This document shows positions 18,409 through 25,894 of a stretch of 52,294 nucleotides of DNA, piece after piece. The first letter of the stretch is position 1, and the number at the start of each line of letters is the position of its first letter. This DNA comes from a bacterium HR37 (GTDB lineage: Bacteria; Desulfobacterota_D; UBA1144; Nemesobacterales; CSP1-2). Both the position numbers and the translations under genes were made by a program. The notes under the pieces are model-generated. The model worked only from the letters and a program-made list of their open reading frames with translations, did not search any database and was not told where the DNA came from. The stretch covers positions 1-52,294 of the forward strand of contig BEIN01000018.1 in the NCBI GenBank assembly GCA_002898375.1. Reading direction: 5' to 3'.

Positions 18409-19600
18409 CCTGTTTTTCCTCTTTGAGGCACTAAGGCTTGGTGTATCCTCTGTACTCATTGACAGGGGAAGTGAGCGTTCCCTAAGGCTTGGATTTATCC
18501 TTAACCCTTTTGATGCTGAGGCTTATTTGCGTCTTGCACGCACAAGGTACCTTTTTATGACGGGTAGCGATGAGGAGGTGGAGGGGCTTTTTGTTAAATC
18601 CCTAAGGCTAGACCCCCTTTTTTCCTATTCCTGGCTTGGGCTTTCTGAGGTTTTTTCGGATAAAGGGGAGAGGGAAAAGGCTATTTTCTCCTTAAGGAGG
18701 GCTGTAGAGCTTGCTCCCCTCTATATTGCAAACAGGTGGGAGAGTGCCCTTATTGCCCTAAAGGTTGGTGACAGGCAAACGGCTATAGAGAGCTTAAGGG
18801 TTGTTGCAAAAAGCCATCCCCAGAGAAGACTAAGTGTCTTTGATCTTTCCTGGCAGGTCTTTGGCGACCCTGAGCTGATTCTTAACGGGATAGTAAGTGA
18901 TGAGGCACTGCCATCCTACCTTGGCTACCTGATTCAGAAAGACAGGCTAAAAGAGAGCCTCTCTGCCTGGGAAAGGATAGGGAGAAGCGCTATTAGGGTT
19001 CCTGACTCCCTTTCTCTTGGCTACATAGACTTTCTTATCCGTAAGGAAAGGGTCTCATATGCCTACTCCATCTGGAGGGAGAGGTTTGGGGAAGAAAGCG
19101 GCTCCCTTATCTGGAACGGGGGATTTGAAAGGGAGCCTTTGGGAAGGGGTTTTGACTGGCGGATTGGAAGGGTTGATGGTGTAAGAGTTGATTTTGACTG
19201 GGCAAAGAGGGTTGAGGGTAGGAGGTCTCTTAGGTTGGGGTTTGATGGGGAGCATAACGTAGATTTTTACCACATCTACCAGATAGTTCCCGTAGAGCCG
19301 GGGGCGGAGTATGAGTTTTCCTCAGCCCTTTCCTCAGAGGGGATTACAACGAGAAACGGTCTTGGCTGGGAGATTGTCTGTTATCCAAGGGGAGGGAGCC
19401 TTGGGGTTACAGAGCCTTTAGTGGGTACAAGCCCTTGGCATAGGGTTTGGCTTTCTTTTAAAACACCCCCGGAGTGTAACTCCATTATGGTAAGGCTCAG
19501 GCGAAAGAAAAGCTTTAAGCTAGATAGGTTTATCTCCGGAACCCTCTGGGTGGATGATGTAAGGTTAAAGCAGGTTAGCTATGATAACCATAAACTCTAA
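18350..19600 (+). CDS. Membrane-anchored TPR protein with C-terminal carbohydrate-binding-like domain
   Basis: An N-terminal transmembrane segment (FVPALIVLSLFFLFEAL) leads to periplasmic TPR-like helices (AYLRLARTRYLF, SYSWLGLSEVFSDKGEREKAIFSLRRAVELAPLY). The last 140 residues form a beta-rich module with NGGFEREPLGRGFDWRI, SLRLGFDG and GTLWVDDVRL, the pattern of CBM4/9 or galactose-binding-like domains. It probably scaffolds polymer assembly. The start is uncertain: the frame is open from TTG 18305, but ATG 18350 leaves a normal membrane anchor. Either way it overlaps the kinase gene by 59 bp or more. Confidence 0.7.
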   Translation: MVVKKTGKEKGFVPALIVLSLFFLFEALRLGVSSVLIDRGSERSLRLGFILNPFDAEAYLRLARTRYLFMTGSDEEVEGLFVKSLRLDPLFSYSWLGLSEVFSDKGEREKAIFSLRRAVELAPLYIANRWESALIALKVGDRQTAIESLRVVAKSHPQRRLSVFDLSWQVFGDPELILNGIVSDEALPSYLGYLIQKDRLKESLSAWERIGRSAIRVPDSLSLGYIDFLIRKERVSYAYSIWRERFGEESGSLIWNGGFEREPLGRGFDWRIGRVDGVRVDFDWAKRVEGRRSLRLGFDGEHNVDFYHIYQIVPVEPGAEYEFSSALSSEGITTRNGLGWEIVCYPRGGSLGVTEPLVGTSPWHRVWLSFKTPPECNSIMVRLRRKKSFKLDRFISGTLWVDDVRLKQVSYDNHKL

Positions 19601-21269
19601 GACGCTTGAGAAGGTAGTTCTTAAGCTTGTTGAATCCACCGACCTTAGGAAGCTCTCAAAGGAGTTTCTAAAGGACAGGGTCTTTTTCTACTCGGTGCTA
19701 AAGGACATTTCGCGGGGAAAGGAGTCTCCAAACTACCGTGTAATAAGAAAGATAGCAAGGAAAAAGAAGATAAAAGAGGACTTTATAGTTGACCAGGCAA
19801 GGTCTATAATTTCCTATCTGGCCCCAAAGGAGCCAGTAGAAGACTACTACAGGGTTCTTAACGTTTCCCCATCTGCAACCCCCGAGGAGATAAGAAGGAG
19901 CTGGCTAAGCCTTGTTAAGGAGTATCACCCAGACAAGATGGGTTCTTATGGGCTTGATATCACAAAGAAGCTAAACGAGGCCTATGAGGTTCTTGGAAAC
20001 CCCCAAAGGAGGGCAGAGTACGATGCAAAGCGTATCCCCGAGTATCCTGTGGTGGTAAGGGACTTTGGGGTGGGTAAAGGGGTTTCCCTCTTTGTATCCG
20101 TTGCCATTGTCTTTTTGGTTGCGGTTTCAGTCTATATGTGGCGCTTTTCTCCCTCCCACGTCCAGGCAAAAAGGGAGGTTGCGGTAAAAAAGGAGGTAAA
20201 GGAGCCGGTTTTGGCCTTAAAAACCCCATCTCCACCTGAGCCGGAGGAGGTAAAGGTATCCAGAAGAGTTGAAACCTCTACTGTAAGTGAAGCCGTAAAA
20301 GAGAAAGAGCCTCTAAAACCGAAAGAGGTTGTAAGGGAGGAGAAAACGGTAGAGGAGCCTCAGGAAAAGGAGAGGGTGGTTGCTAGAATAATCGAGGAGG
20401 AAAAGAGACAGGTAGAGACTTCCGGAAGCGAAAACATAAGGGTTTTTCCGGCTGTTAGTGTGGAGAGGAAAGAGGAGGTTAAACCCGCTACAGAGGAGAA
20501 TAAAAAAGAGGAGTTTGTAACCAAAGAGGCCAAAATAGGCGGTAAGAGAAGCTATACGGTTAAGCAGGGCGATAGCCTCTGGCTTATAGCAAGGAGGTTT
20601 AACGTCTCGGTTGATGACATTGTAAGGGCAAATGGGCTTAAGGATTTACGTCTTGATGTGGGAGACGTCCTTACGATACCAGAGGAATCTAAGGAAAAGG
20701 AAGTTACTTTGGAGGCAAAAAGGGAGGGAAAAAGGACTGAGGAAAAGAAGCCAGAAAGGAAAGAGGTTTTGCTTTTAGGTAAGAAAACTGGAGAGAATAA
20801 GGCTAGGGAAATCGGAGAGGCCAGGAGAAAACAGCCCGCTCTTTTAGAGAGAAAAAAAGAAGAAGATAGCGCATCACCTGTTGCAAAGGCATCTTTTCTT
20901 CCCGATACCTCTTCTATCTACTCCTTTTTCTCAGAGTACGTATCTGCCTACAAAAGCAGAGACTTTAAGAGGTTTATTGAGCTTTTTACCCCTGATGCAA
21001 GGGAAAACGGTGTTTCTCTAAGGGAGAGGGCATCCTCGTATAGAAGAAACTTCTCCTCGCTTGAGATTGTCTCTTACAACCTGGATATAAAGAGGGTAAA
21101 CCTTTCAGGGGAGACTGCAAGCGTAAGTGGGGACTTTGCGGTTACCTTCAGGAAGGCAAACGAAAGCAGGTTAAGGCACTCTAGTGGAACCATAGACTGG
21201 GTTCTTCTCTGGCACAAAACAGGCTGGAGGGTAAAGGAGATAAGCTACAGCGTAAGGGATGTAAGATGA
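19581..21269 (+). CDS. DnaJ domain - transmembrane - LysM - NTF2-like fusion protein
   Basis: A 562-aa protein with an unusual domain order. Residues 1-80 are basic and unrecognised. A J domain follows at 86-150 (YYRVLNVSPSATPEEIRRSW, with HPD at 116-118). A single transmembrane helix lies at 167-187. A Lys/Glu/Pro-rich linker runs to about 322. LysM lies at 325-367 (YTVKQGDSLWLIARRFNVSV). An NTF2/SnoaL-like module fills 445-560. Topology would place the J domain in the cytoplasm and LysM/NTF2 in the periplasm. The gene overlaps both neighbours, so it is firmly in the polysaccharide operon. A role coupling DnaK to envelope or polymer assembly is inference. Confidence 0.8.
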   Translation: MITINSKTLEKVVLKLVESTDLRKLSKEFLKDRVFFYSVLKDISRGKESPNYRVIRKIARKKKIKEDFIVDQARSIISYLAPKEPVEDYYRVLNVSPSATPEEIRRSWLSLVKEYHPDKMGSYGLDITKKLNEAYEVLGNPQRRAEYDAKRIPEYPVVVRDFGVGKGVSLFVSVAIVFLVAVSVYMWRFSPSHVQAKREVAVKKEVKEPVLALKTPSPPEPEEVKVSRRVETSTVSEAVKEKEPLKPKEVVREEKTVEEPQEKERVVARIIEEEKRQVETSGSENIRVFPAVSVERKEEVKPATEENKKEEFVTKEAKIGGKRSYTVKQGDSLWLIARRFNVSVDDIVRANGLKDLRLDVGDVLTIPEESKEKEVTLEAKREGKRTEEKKPERKEVLLLGKKTGENKAREIGEARRKQPALLERKKEEDSASPVAKASFLPDTSSIYSFFSEYVSAYKSRDFKRFIELFTPDARENGVSLRERASSYRRNFSSLEIVSYNLDIKRVNLSGETASVSGDFAVTFRKANESRLRHSSGTIDWVLLWHKTGWRVKEISYSVRDVR

Positions 21270-21757
21270 GCAGGGAGTGGTATGCGGTTTATACGGTTGT
21301 AAGACACGAAAAGGTTGTAAACGAGGCCCTTACCCAGAAGGGGGTTGAAACATTCCTTCCGCTAAGGAGTGTTCTAAGCAGGTGGAAGGATAGGAAAAAG
21401 AGGCTGCAGCTTCCGCTCTTTCCCGGATACCTCTTTGTAAATATACCCATTGAGGAAAGGTTTGATGTTCTAAACACGCGGGGTGTTGTTCGTATACTCG
21501 GGGTAAACGGAACCCCGGTACCTGTTCCAGTTGAGCAGATAGATGGGATAAGAAGGCTTCTTCAAAGTGGGCTTGAATACGACCCCTATCCCTACCTTTT
21601 TGAGGGAAGGGAGGTTGTAGTTGTAAGGGGTCCCCTTGAGGGCATAAGGGGAAAGATAGTTGGAAGAAGGGGAGACTTCAGACTTGTTTTGTCTGTTGAT
21701 CTCATAAGAAGAAGTGTATCCGTTGAGGTGGATGCTTGTGATGTAGAGCCGATTTGA
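21266..21757 (+). CDS. NusG paralogue (RfaH/UpxY/LoaP-type antiterminator)
   Basis: A specialised transcription elongation factor. The NGN domain (residues 5-100) has the EWYAVYTVVRHEKVV and FPGYLFVNIPIEERFDVLNTRGVVRILG motifs. A KOW domain follows (GREVVVVRGPLEGIRGKIVGRRGDFRLVLSVDLIRRSVSVEV). At 163 aa it is shorter than housekeeping NusG and sits inside the polysaccharide operon, overlapping the DnaJ-fusion gene by 4 bp. Such paralogues normally allow read-through of the long operon that encodes them. Confidence 0.9.
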   Translation: MSREWYAVYTVVRHEKVVNEALTQKGVETFLPLRSVLSRWKDRKKRLQLPLFPGYLFVNIPIEERFDVLNTRGVVRILGVNGTPVPVPVEQIDGIRRLLQSGLEYDPYPYLFEGREVVVVRGPLEGIRGKIVGRRGDFRLVLSVDLIRRSVSVEVDACDVEPI

Positions 21758-21859
21758 TTGCACTTGTTGAGTGTAGCGTCTGGAGTTATTTTTCTAACGC
21801 AGAAAATGCAGTGGGTGCAGTTAACCCCGATGTAACTGAGGTGGCGAAGCTATGCCATC
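21758..21859 (+). promoter_or_regulatory. Structured leader between the NusG paralogue and the initiating transferase
   Basis: The 94-bp gap has no convincing gene. It contains GTAGCGT, the core of the E. coli RfaH ops element, followed by a T-rich stretch. A hairpin CAGTTA (21818-21823)/TAACTG (21833-21838) comes next. A second hairpin pairs GGTGGC (21840-21845) with GCCATC (21854-21859), which would cover the GAGGTGG ribosome binding site and part of the ATG at 21852. A role in NusG-paralogue recruitment or translation control is inferred. Confidence 0.4.
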
Positions 21860-23357
21860 ACTACGGGATACAAAGGGCAGAGAGGCAACAGAAGAGATGG
21901 TTCCCAAAGCCAGGTACGAGGACTTACCGTATTACCTTGAGAGGGGAAAAAGCTCTATAGAGCTTCTCTACATTGCACTTGATGCCCTTCTTATTGCAGT
22001 AAGCGGTGTCTTTTCGTTTTACCTTCGTTTCTCCCCGAATAAGAAGGAGGCCATTTCCTCATTTACCCTTCCTGCTTTTCCCTATCATACCTTCCTTCCC
22101 ACGTATGCGGGGCTTATTCTCATCTACATTGTTCTCATACTCCTTAGTTTTAAGAACTACGGGCTTTATAGCCTCCGTAACCGTGGTTTTAAGAGGGATG
22201 AGGTTTTCCTTGTTGTAAAGGGGGTTTCTTTTGCAACCCTAATACTTATGGTCTTTATGTATCTTTCCAAGATACACGCCTCAAGGCTTGTTGTGCTTAC
22301 CATGTGGGGACTAAGTGTGTTTGCGCTAAGCGGGTGGAGGTATATAAACCGTAGCGTGGTGGAGGGAAGGCTGGCAAACGGGGATGGCTCAAGAAACGTT
22401 GTTATTGTGGGGGCAGGAAGGGTTGGCAGAAGGGTTGCAGGGATCCTTAAGAGCAACAGGCATCTTGGGTTTAACGTAAAGGGGTTTCTTGATGACTATA
22501 AAACAGGGGAGGGTGTGCTTGGCAGGATAGAGAACCTTCCTGATGTTATAAAAAAGCACTTTGTAGATGAGGTTATAATTACGATTCCCTCTGAGAGGGA
22601 GGTTGTAAAGTGGGTAATACTTGAGGCAAAAAAGGCAAGAACAGGGATTAAGATTGTCCCCGAGCTATTTGATGGGCTTTTGTTTCAGGGTTCACCTTCA
22701 ATTGAGGTTCTTGGAAACATTCCTGTTATGAACGTATACCGTGAGCCCATACCGGAGCTTGGCCTCTTTGCTAAAAGGGTTATTGACATAGTGGGGTCGG
22801 TTTTTGGCATTCTAGTTTCTTTTCCCCTTATGCTTGCGATCTCTATTGCCATTAAAATTGACTCTCCAGATGGCCCGGTAATATACCGTTCCCGCCGTGT
22901 TGGGAGAAAGGGGAAGGAGTTTATATGCTACAAGTTTCGCACAATGGTTCCTGGTGCAGATGCCCTTAAGGAAAAGCTTTGGCACCTAAACGAGAGAAAG
23001 GGGCCTTTCTTTAAGATTACAAACGACCCAAGGGTTACAAGGGTTGGAAGGTTTCTTCGTAGATATAACCTAGATGAGCTTCCCCAGTTCTTTAACGTCC
23101 TTAAAGGGGATATGAGCCTTGTTGGACCAAGGCCTCATCCTGTGGATGACTTTAACCGCTACAGCCTTGACCACTACAGAAGGCTTGATGTAAAGCCCGG
23201 GATGACAAGCCTCTGGGCGGTGGAGGCTCAGGATGACCCTTCATTTGAGAGAAACCTTGAGCTTGACCTCTACTACATTGAAAACTGGAGCCTTCTTCTT
23301 GATATTAAAATCCTTCTAAGGACTATACCCACTGTGCTAAAGGGGATTGGGAGATAA
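21852..23357 (+). CDS. Undecaprenyl-phosphate phosphoglycosyltransferase (WbaP/WcaJ family)
   Basis: Starts the repeat unit by moving a sugar-1-phosphate onto undecaprenyl phosphate. Four N-terminal transmembrane segments (about residues 40-165) precede a Rossmann-like CoA-binding domain ([18 protein letters not shown]). The catalytic Bac_transf domain begins near residue 305 with [23 protein letters not shown] and holds [21 protein letters not shown] and [22 protein letters not shown]. Length 501 aa is typical of long polytopic PGTs. It is the last gene before the repeat/toxin island. Confidence 0.92.
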   Translation: MPSLRDTKGREATEEMVPKARYEDLPYYLERGKSSIELLYIALDALLIAVSGVFSFYLRFSPNKKEAISSFTLPAFPYHTFLPTYAGLILIYIVLILLSFKNYGLYSLRNRGFKRDEVFLVVKGVSFATLILMVFMYLSKIHASRLVVLTMWGLSVFALSGWRYINRSVVEGRLANGDGSRNVVIVGAGRVGRRVAGILKSNRHLGFNVKGFLDDYKTGEGVLGRIENLPDVIKKHFVDEVIITIPSEREVVKWVILEAKKARTGIKIVPELFDGLLFQGSPSIEVLGNIPVMNVYREPIPELGLFAKRVIDIVGSVFGILVSFPLMLAISIAIKIDSPDGPVIYRSRRVGRKGKEFICYKFRTMVPGADALKEKLWHLNERKGPFFKITNDPRVTRVGRFLRRYNLDELPQFFNVLKGDMSLVGPRPHPVDDFNRYSLDHYRRLDVKPGMTSLWAVEAQDDPSFERNLELDLYYIENWSLLLDIKILLRTIPTVLKGIGR

Positions 23358-23380
23358 CACGAAACCGTGAAGGTGTAATA

Positions 23381-23456
23381 AGGTGAAATAAACGCAACAA
23401 ACGCAAATAACACAATCAACGCAAGTAATGCACACACAATGAACGCAAATAACATT
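23381..23456. repeat. Degenerate AACGCAAATAA repeat tract
   Basis: Low-complexity tract of AACGCAA(A/C/G)TAA-like units directly after the initiating transferase gene. A 20-base stretch, CAATCAACGCAAGTAATGCA (23413-23432), recurs with two changes at 24311-24330 in the same orientation. The two copies bracket the HicBA genes and a broken S23 gene. Confidence 0.7.
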
Positions 23457-23570
23457 GAAAATAGAAACCTTCCCCTTTATCCTTAAAGTATAGAGAGAGG
23501 TTTATGTTGAATAGAATAATCGAGGTTGCCAGGTTTAGTTGATGAGGTGATCACCATATATTTTACAAAG

Positions 23571-23683
23571 ATGGAATTAAGGTAGAGAAGTTTGAAGAGT
23601 TAGATTGCTGGCAGGAAGCCAGAAAGATCGTTAATAGTGTTTATAGAGTTTGTTGGGTTGATGGGTCGAAAAAAGATTATTAG
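23571..23683 (+). pseudogene. Relic of a four-helix-bundle (S23/IVS-type) gene, N-terminal part
   Basis: The frame ending at TAG 23681-23683 reads VEKFEELDCWQEARKIVNSVY and then diverges. This is the conserved N-terminal helix of the S23 family (compare ERFEDIESWKEARELVREIY of the intact gene at 24611). The ATG at 23571 is out of frame with it, so both a 5' frameshift and a 3' truncation have occurred. It sits between the AACGCAA tract and hicB. Confidence 0.65.
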
Positions 23684-23723
23684 TTTATATAGATAATAAT
23701 AGTATAATTAAAAAGGAGGTTTT

Positions 23724-23942
23724 ATGAGGTTTAAAGTGGTGATAACCTATGACCCTGAGTATAAAGGGTATGTTGTTGATGTTCCAGAGCTTTTTGGTTG
23801 TATGAGTCAGGGTAAGACTCTTGATGAAGCCTTGACTAACATCAAAGATGCTATTAAAGGATGGTTAGAGGTAGAAAAAAAGCATGGCAGATTAGAGGAA
23901 TTTGAAGAAAAGGAAGTCTTTCTTGGCGAGGTAACAGTTTAA
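23724..23942 (+). CDS. hicB: HicB-family antitoxin
   Basis: A 72-aa protein with the partial RNase H-like HicB fold: FKVVITYDPEYKGYVVDVPELFGCMSQGKTLDEALTNIKDAIKGWL-type sequence. It lacks a separate C-terminal DNA-binding domain, as is usual in short HicBs. It has an AAAGGAGG site and is followed 5 bp later by hicA, so antitoxin precedes toxin. Confidence 0.88.
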   Translation: MRFKVVITYDPEYKGYVVDVPELFGCMSQGKTLDEALTNIKDAIKGWLEVEKKHGRLEEFEEKEVFLGEVTV

Positions 23943-23947
23943 GTCAA

Positions 23948-24184
23948 GTGGGTAAACTCTCTCATATTTCAGGTAAAGAAGCAGTAAAGATTTTTCAGAA
24001 ATTTGGTTATATTCTTGACCATCAAACGGGAAGCCATATGATACTTTACCATGATTCACGACCTACCCTATCCATTCCGAACCATAAAGAATTAGCGCCA
24101 GGATTATTACGAGGGCTGATCAGGAAAAGCGGGCTCACAGTGGAGGAGTTTTTAAAAGCTAAAAGAGGGATTAAAAAGAAATAG
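23948..24184 (+). CDS. hicA: HicA-family mRNA interferase toxin
   Basis: A 78-aa double-stranded-RNA-binding-fold toxin. The conserved catalytic His is in QTGSHMIL, followed by SIPNHKELAPGLLRGLIRKSGLTVEEF, the typical HicA C-terminus. Start is GTG 23948. Paired with the upstream hicB. Present as a complete module. Confidence 0.88.
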   Translation: MGKLSHISGKEAVKIFQKFGYILDHQTGSHMILYHDSRPTLSIPNHKELAPGLLRGLIRKSGLTVEEFLKAKRGIKKK

Positions 24185-24268
24185 TCAATCAAATAGTTGA
24201 TGGGATAAAGTAAATTACTCGCATTAAACCTTTCTTGCATATTTATAAACCAGGCAAATCAGGAAAAT

Positions 24269-24332
24269 ATGAAAATAAAAAAATTCGAAGATCTTGACTG
24301 CCCTCAAACCCAATCAACGCAAATAACGCATA
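24269..24332 (+). pseudogene. Second S23 relic: start of a gene fused to an AACGCAAATAACGC tract
   Basis: ATG 24269, with AGGAAA upstream, encodes MKIKKFEDLDC, the standard S23 N-terminus. It then runs directly into the repeat tract at 24311-24330 and stops at the TAG there. Everything after residue 11 is lost. The junction is a gene-to-repeat fusion. Confidence 0.65.
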
Positions 24333-24437
24333 GTAAAAACTTACAAGAAACACCAGGAAAAGATAAATGTTAAGACATTGGGTTTAATGGAATTTGTAGT
24401 AAAGGAGGGAGAGGAAGAGGTAGAGAAATTTTTTTAA
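24333..24437 (+). pseudogene. Relic of a PIN-domain toxin gene, C-terminal end only
   Basis: The frame ending at TAA 24435-24437 reads VKTYKKHQEKINVKTLGLMEF followed by an acidic tail. It matches the end of the intact PIN protein at 38836-39312 (VKIYKKHHKKINVKILSLMEF) nearly residue for residue. It begins immediately after the repeat tract that truncates the S23 relic, so a deletion joined the two. The 170 bp after it contain nothing I can assign. Confidence 0.65.
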
Positions 24438-24540
24438 TCCTCGGATAATACGATAGTATTTGAACTTTACATCTTTGCCAAAAGGTTGGCTTAGCTTTAC
24501 CATCCACTCAAGTATTTTTCTAGAGTTAACGAAAGGGCTT

Positions 24541-25096
24541 CAAAGTTTAACGTTCAAAGTCAAAGTTAAACGTTTGATGTTAAGGGTTTGACGTTGGTGG
24601 AAGGTGGGATATGGGAATAGAGAGGTTTGAGGATATAGAGTCATGGAAAGAGGCAAGGGAGCTTGTTAGAGAGATTTACGAGGTGTTTAAAAACTTAAGG
24701 GATTATGGTTTTAAGGATCAGATTCAGAGGGCAGCAGTATCAATTATGTCCAATATAGCAGAGGGATTTGATAGGGGAACTAATAAAGAGTTTATTCAGT
24801 TTTTAGTTGTTGCAAGGGGCTCTTTATCTGAGGTAAGAAGCTTGCTATATACTGCACTGGATCTAAATTACATTGATGAAAGGGCATTTAGCGAGCTGTT
24901 TCAAAGGTGTATAAAAATTGCAAATCTTATAAACGGTTTCATCAGATACCTAAAATCCTCACACAAAAACTAAACCCCAATCTCTGAACCTCAAACCTTG
25001 AACATTGAACCTTGAACATAGAACATTGAACGTTGAACCTTGAACTTTGAACTTCGAACATTGAACATTGAACATTGAACTTCGAACGTTAAACCT
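24541..25096 (+). mobile_element. S23 element 1: four-helix-bundle gene between inverted heptamer tracts
   Basis: The left tract (about 24541-24598) runs in heptamers beginning GTT (GTTCAAA, GTTAAAC, GTTTGAT, GTTTGAC). The right tract (about 24975-25096) runs in heptamers ending AAC (ATTGAAC, CTTGAAC, GTTGAAC, TTCGAAC). They are reverse complements of one another, so the transcript can fold with the gene in the loop. The right tract starts with CCCCAATCTC just after the stop codon. This layout is that of 23S rRNA intervening sequences, but here it is intergenic. Confidence 0.6.
24611..24973 (+). CDS. Four-helix-bundle protein of the 23S rRNA intervening-sequence (S23) family
   Basis: A 120-aa all-helical protein. 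It carries the family pattern FEDIESWKEARELVREIY, FKDQIQRAAVSIMSNIAEGFDRGTNKEFIQFL and ARGSLSEVRSLLYTALDL. Members are best known as the ORF inside 23S rRNA IVS and as relatives of the Avd accessory protein of diversity-generating retroelements. They are basic and form oligomers that can bind nucleic acid. No reverse transcriptase or template repeat is nearby, so a DGR role is not supported. Start ATG 24611 with AAGGTGG upstream. Confidence 0.88.
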   Translation: MGIERFEDIESWKEARELVREIYEVFKNLRDYGFKDQIQRAAVSIMSNIAEGFDRGTNKEFIQFLVVARGSLSEVRSLLYTALDLNYIDERAFSELFQRCIKIANLINGFIRYLKSSHKN

Positions 25097-25155
25097 TACC
25101 CGATTAACTCAAGGTGCTATAGTTGTGATATTATATAAAATAAAAGGGGGGAAAT

Positions 25156-25380
25156 ATGAAGTATAAAGAACGAATAATTTCAAACCCTGGGATAATGTTA
25201 GGAAAGCCAATTATAAAGGGGACCAGGATAACAGTTGAACTCATTTTAAAAAAGCTTTCAGAGGGGATGGAAATCGAAGAAATTCTAGAGGCATATCCAG
25301 AGCTTACAAAAGAAGATATTCTTGCATGTCTTGAGTATTCTGCAGAGGTTATCTCTAGGGAGGAGATGATTGTCCCTTAA
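25156..25380 (+). CDS. DUF433 antitoxin
   Basis: A 74-aa winged-helix-like protein with the DUF433 pattern RIISNPGIMLGKPIIKGTRITVELILKKLSEGMEIEEILEAYPELTKEDI. It should bind DNA and neutralise the product of the next gene, which starts 11 bp before this one ends. AAAGGGGGG site upstream. The module lies between two direct TTGAAC tracts. Confidence 0.85.
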   Translation: MKYKERIISNPGIMLGKPIIKGTRITVELILKKLSEGMEIEEILEAYPELTKEDILACLEYSAEVISREEMIVP

Positions 25381-25723
25381 AATTGTAGCAGATGAAAATG
25401 TTGATTTTAGGATAGTAAAGAGACTAAAAAAGCAAGGTTTTTGCATAATATCAATTCTTGAGAGATTTAAGGGTATAACGGATGAAGAGGTTTTAAAAAT
25501 AGCAATTTCTGAAAGTGCTATGTTATTAACAGAAGATAAGGATTTTGGAGAGTGGGTATTTTCTCATGGTAAAAGGATAGGAGTTATATTATTGAGGTAT
25601 AAGTCTGAAGAAGTTTATGAAATAATGGATAGCTTGATCGAAGTAGTTAAGAAATACGGGGAGGAATTAAAGAATAAATTTACAGTGATTACCTCTAAAA
25701 AAATTAGGATAAGAACTATGTAA
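25370..25723 (+). CDS. DUF5615 PIN-like toxin
   Basis: A 117-aa PIN-like (Mut7-C-related) nuclease, the usual partner of DUF433. The acidic active-site pattern is visible as IVADENVDFRIVKRLKKQGF, KGITDEEVLKIA and LLTEDKDFGEWVF. Start is TTG 25370, preceded by AGGGAGGAG inside the antitoxin gene, so synthesis is coupled. The 100 bp after it hold a 30-codon frame (25727-25819) with a 12-bp tandem duplication, GATTGTTTCATA at 25745 and 25757, of unclear origin. Confidence 0.82.
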   Translation: MSLKIVADENVDFRIVKRLKKQGFCIISILERFKGITDEEVLKIAISESAMLLTEDKDFGEWVFSHGKRIGVILLRYKSEEVYEIMDSLIEVVKKYGEELKNKFTVITSKKIRIRTM

Positions 25724-25823
25724 AAAATGGGAAAGATAGACGGAGATTGTTTCATAGATTGTTTCATAAGGGTAAAAGAAGCCATTGAAAATGGCAAAAA
25801 CTCAACCAAAAACAACTAGTTCT

Positions 25824-25894
25824 CCCCAACCTCAAACGTTGAACCTAGAACCTTGAACATTGAACTTTGAACTTCGAACATTGAACCTTGAACT
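25824..25894 (+). repeat. TTGAAC heptamer tract (second copy)
   Basis: Begins CCCCAACCTC (25824-25833), then heptamers GTTGAAC, CTTGAAC, ATTGAAC, TTTGAAC, TTCGAAC. Same orientation and family as the right tract of S23 element 1, about 850 bp upstream. The tract runs into the first codons of the flippase gene, whose TTG start at 25888 is part of a repeat unit. Confidence 0.85.

Noticed and set aside
21758-21859. Cyclic-di-GMP (GEMM) or other known riboswitch in the leader
   Set aside because: None of the conserved GEMM, TPP, cobalamin or SAM core sequences could be found; only simple hairpins are present.
21754-21960. 68-aa frame between the NusG paralogue and the initiating transferase
   Set aside because: No ribosome binding site, no recognisable sequence, and it overlaps the transferase start; the gap is better explained as a structured leader.
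24438-24543. Minus-strand open stretch (reads SRKILEWMVKLSQPFGKDVKF)
   Set aside because: Possibly the tail of a lost gene, but only about 34 codons, no start and no family I can name.
24541-25096. Diversity-generating retroelement (S23 proteins resemble Avd)
   Set aside because: No reverse transcriptase, no template/variable repeat pair with A-specific changes, and no variable target gene within the window.
25727-25819. 30-codon frame after the DUF5615 toxin
   Set aside because: ATG without a ribosome binding site, containing a 12-bp tandem duplication; no protein family resemblance.
23381-25894. CRISPR array made of the repeat tracts
   Set aside because: Units are 7-11 bases, degenerate, with no unique spacers of constant length and no cas genes.
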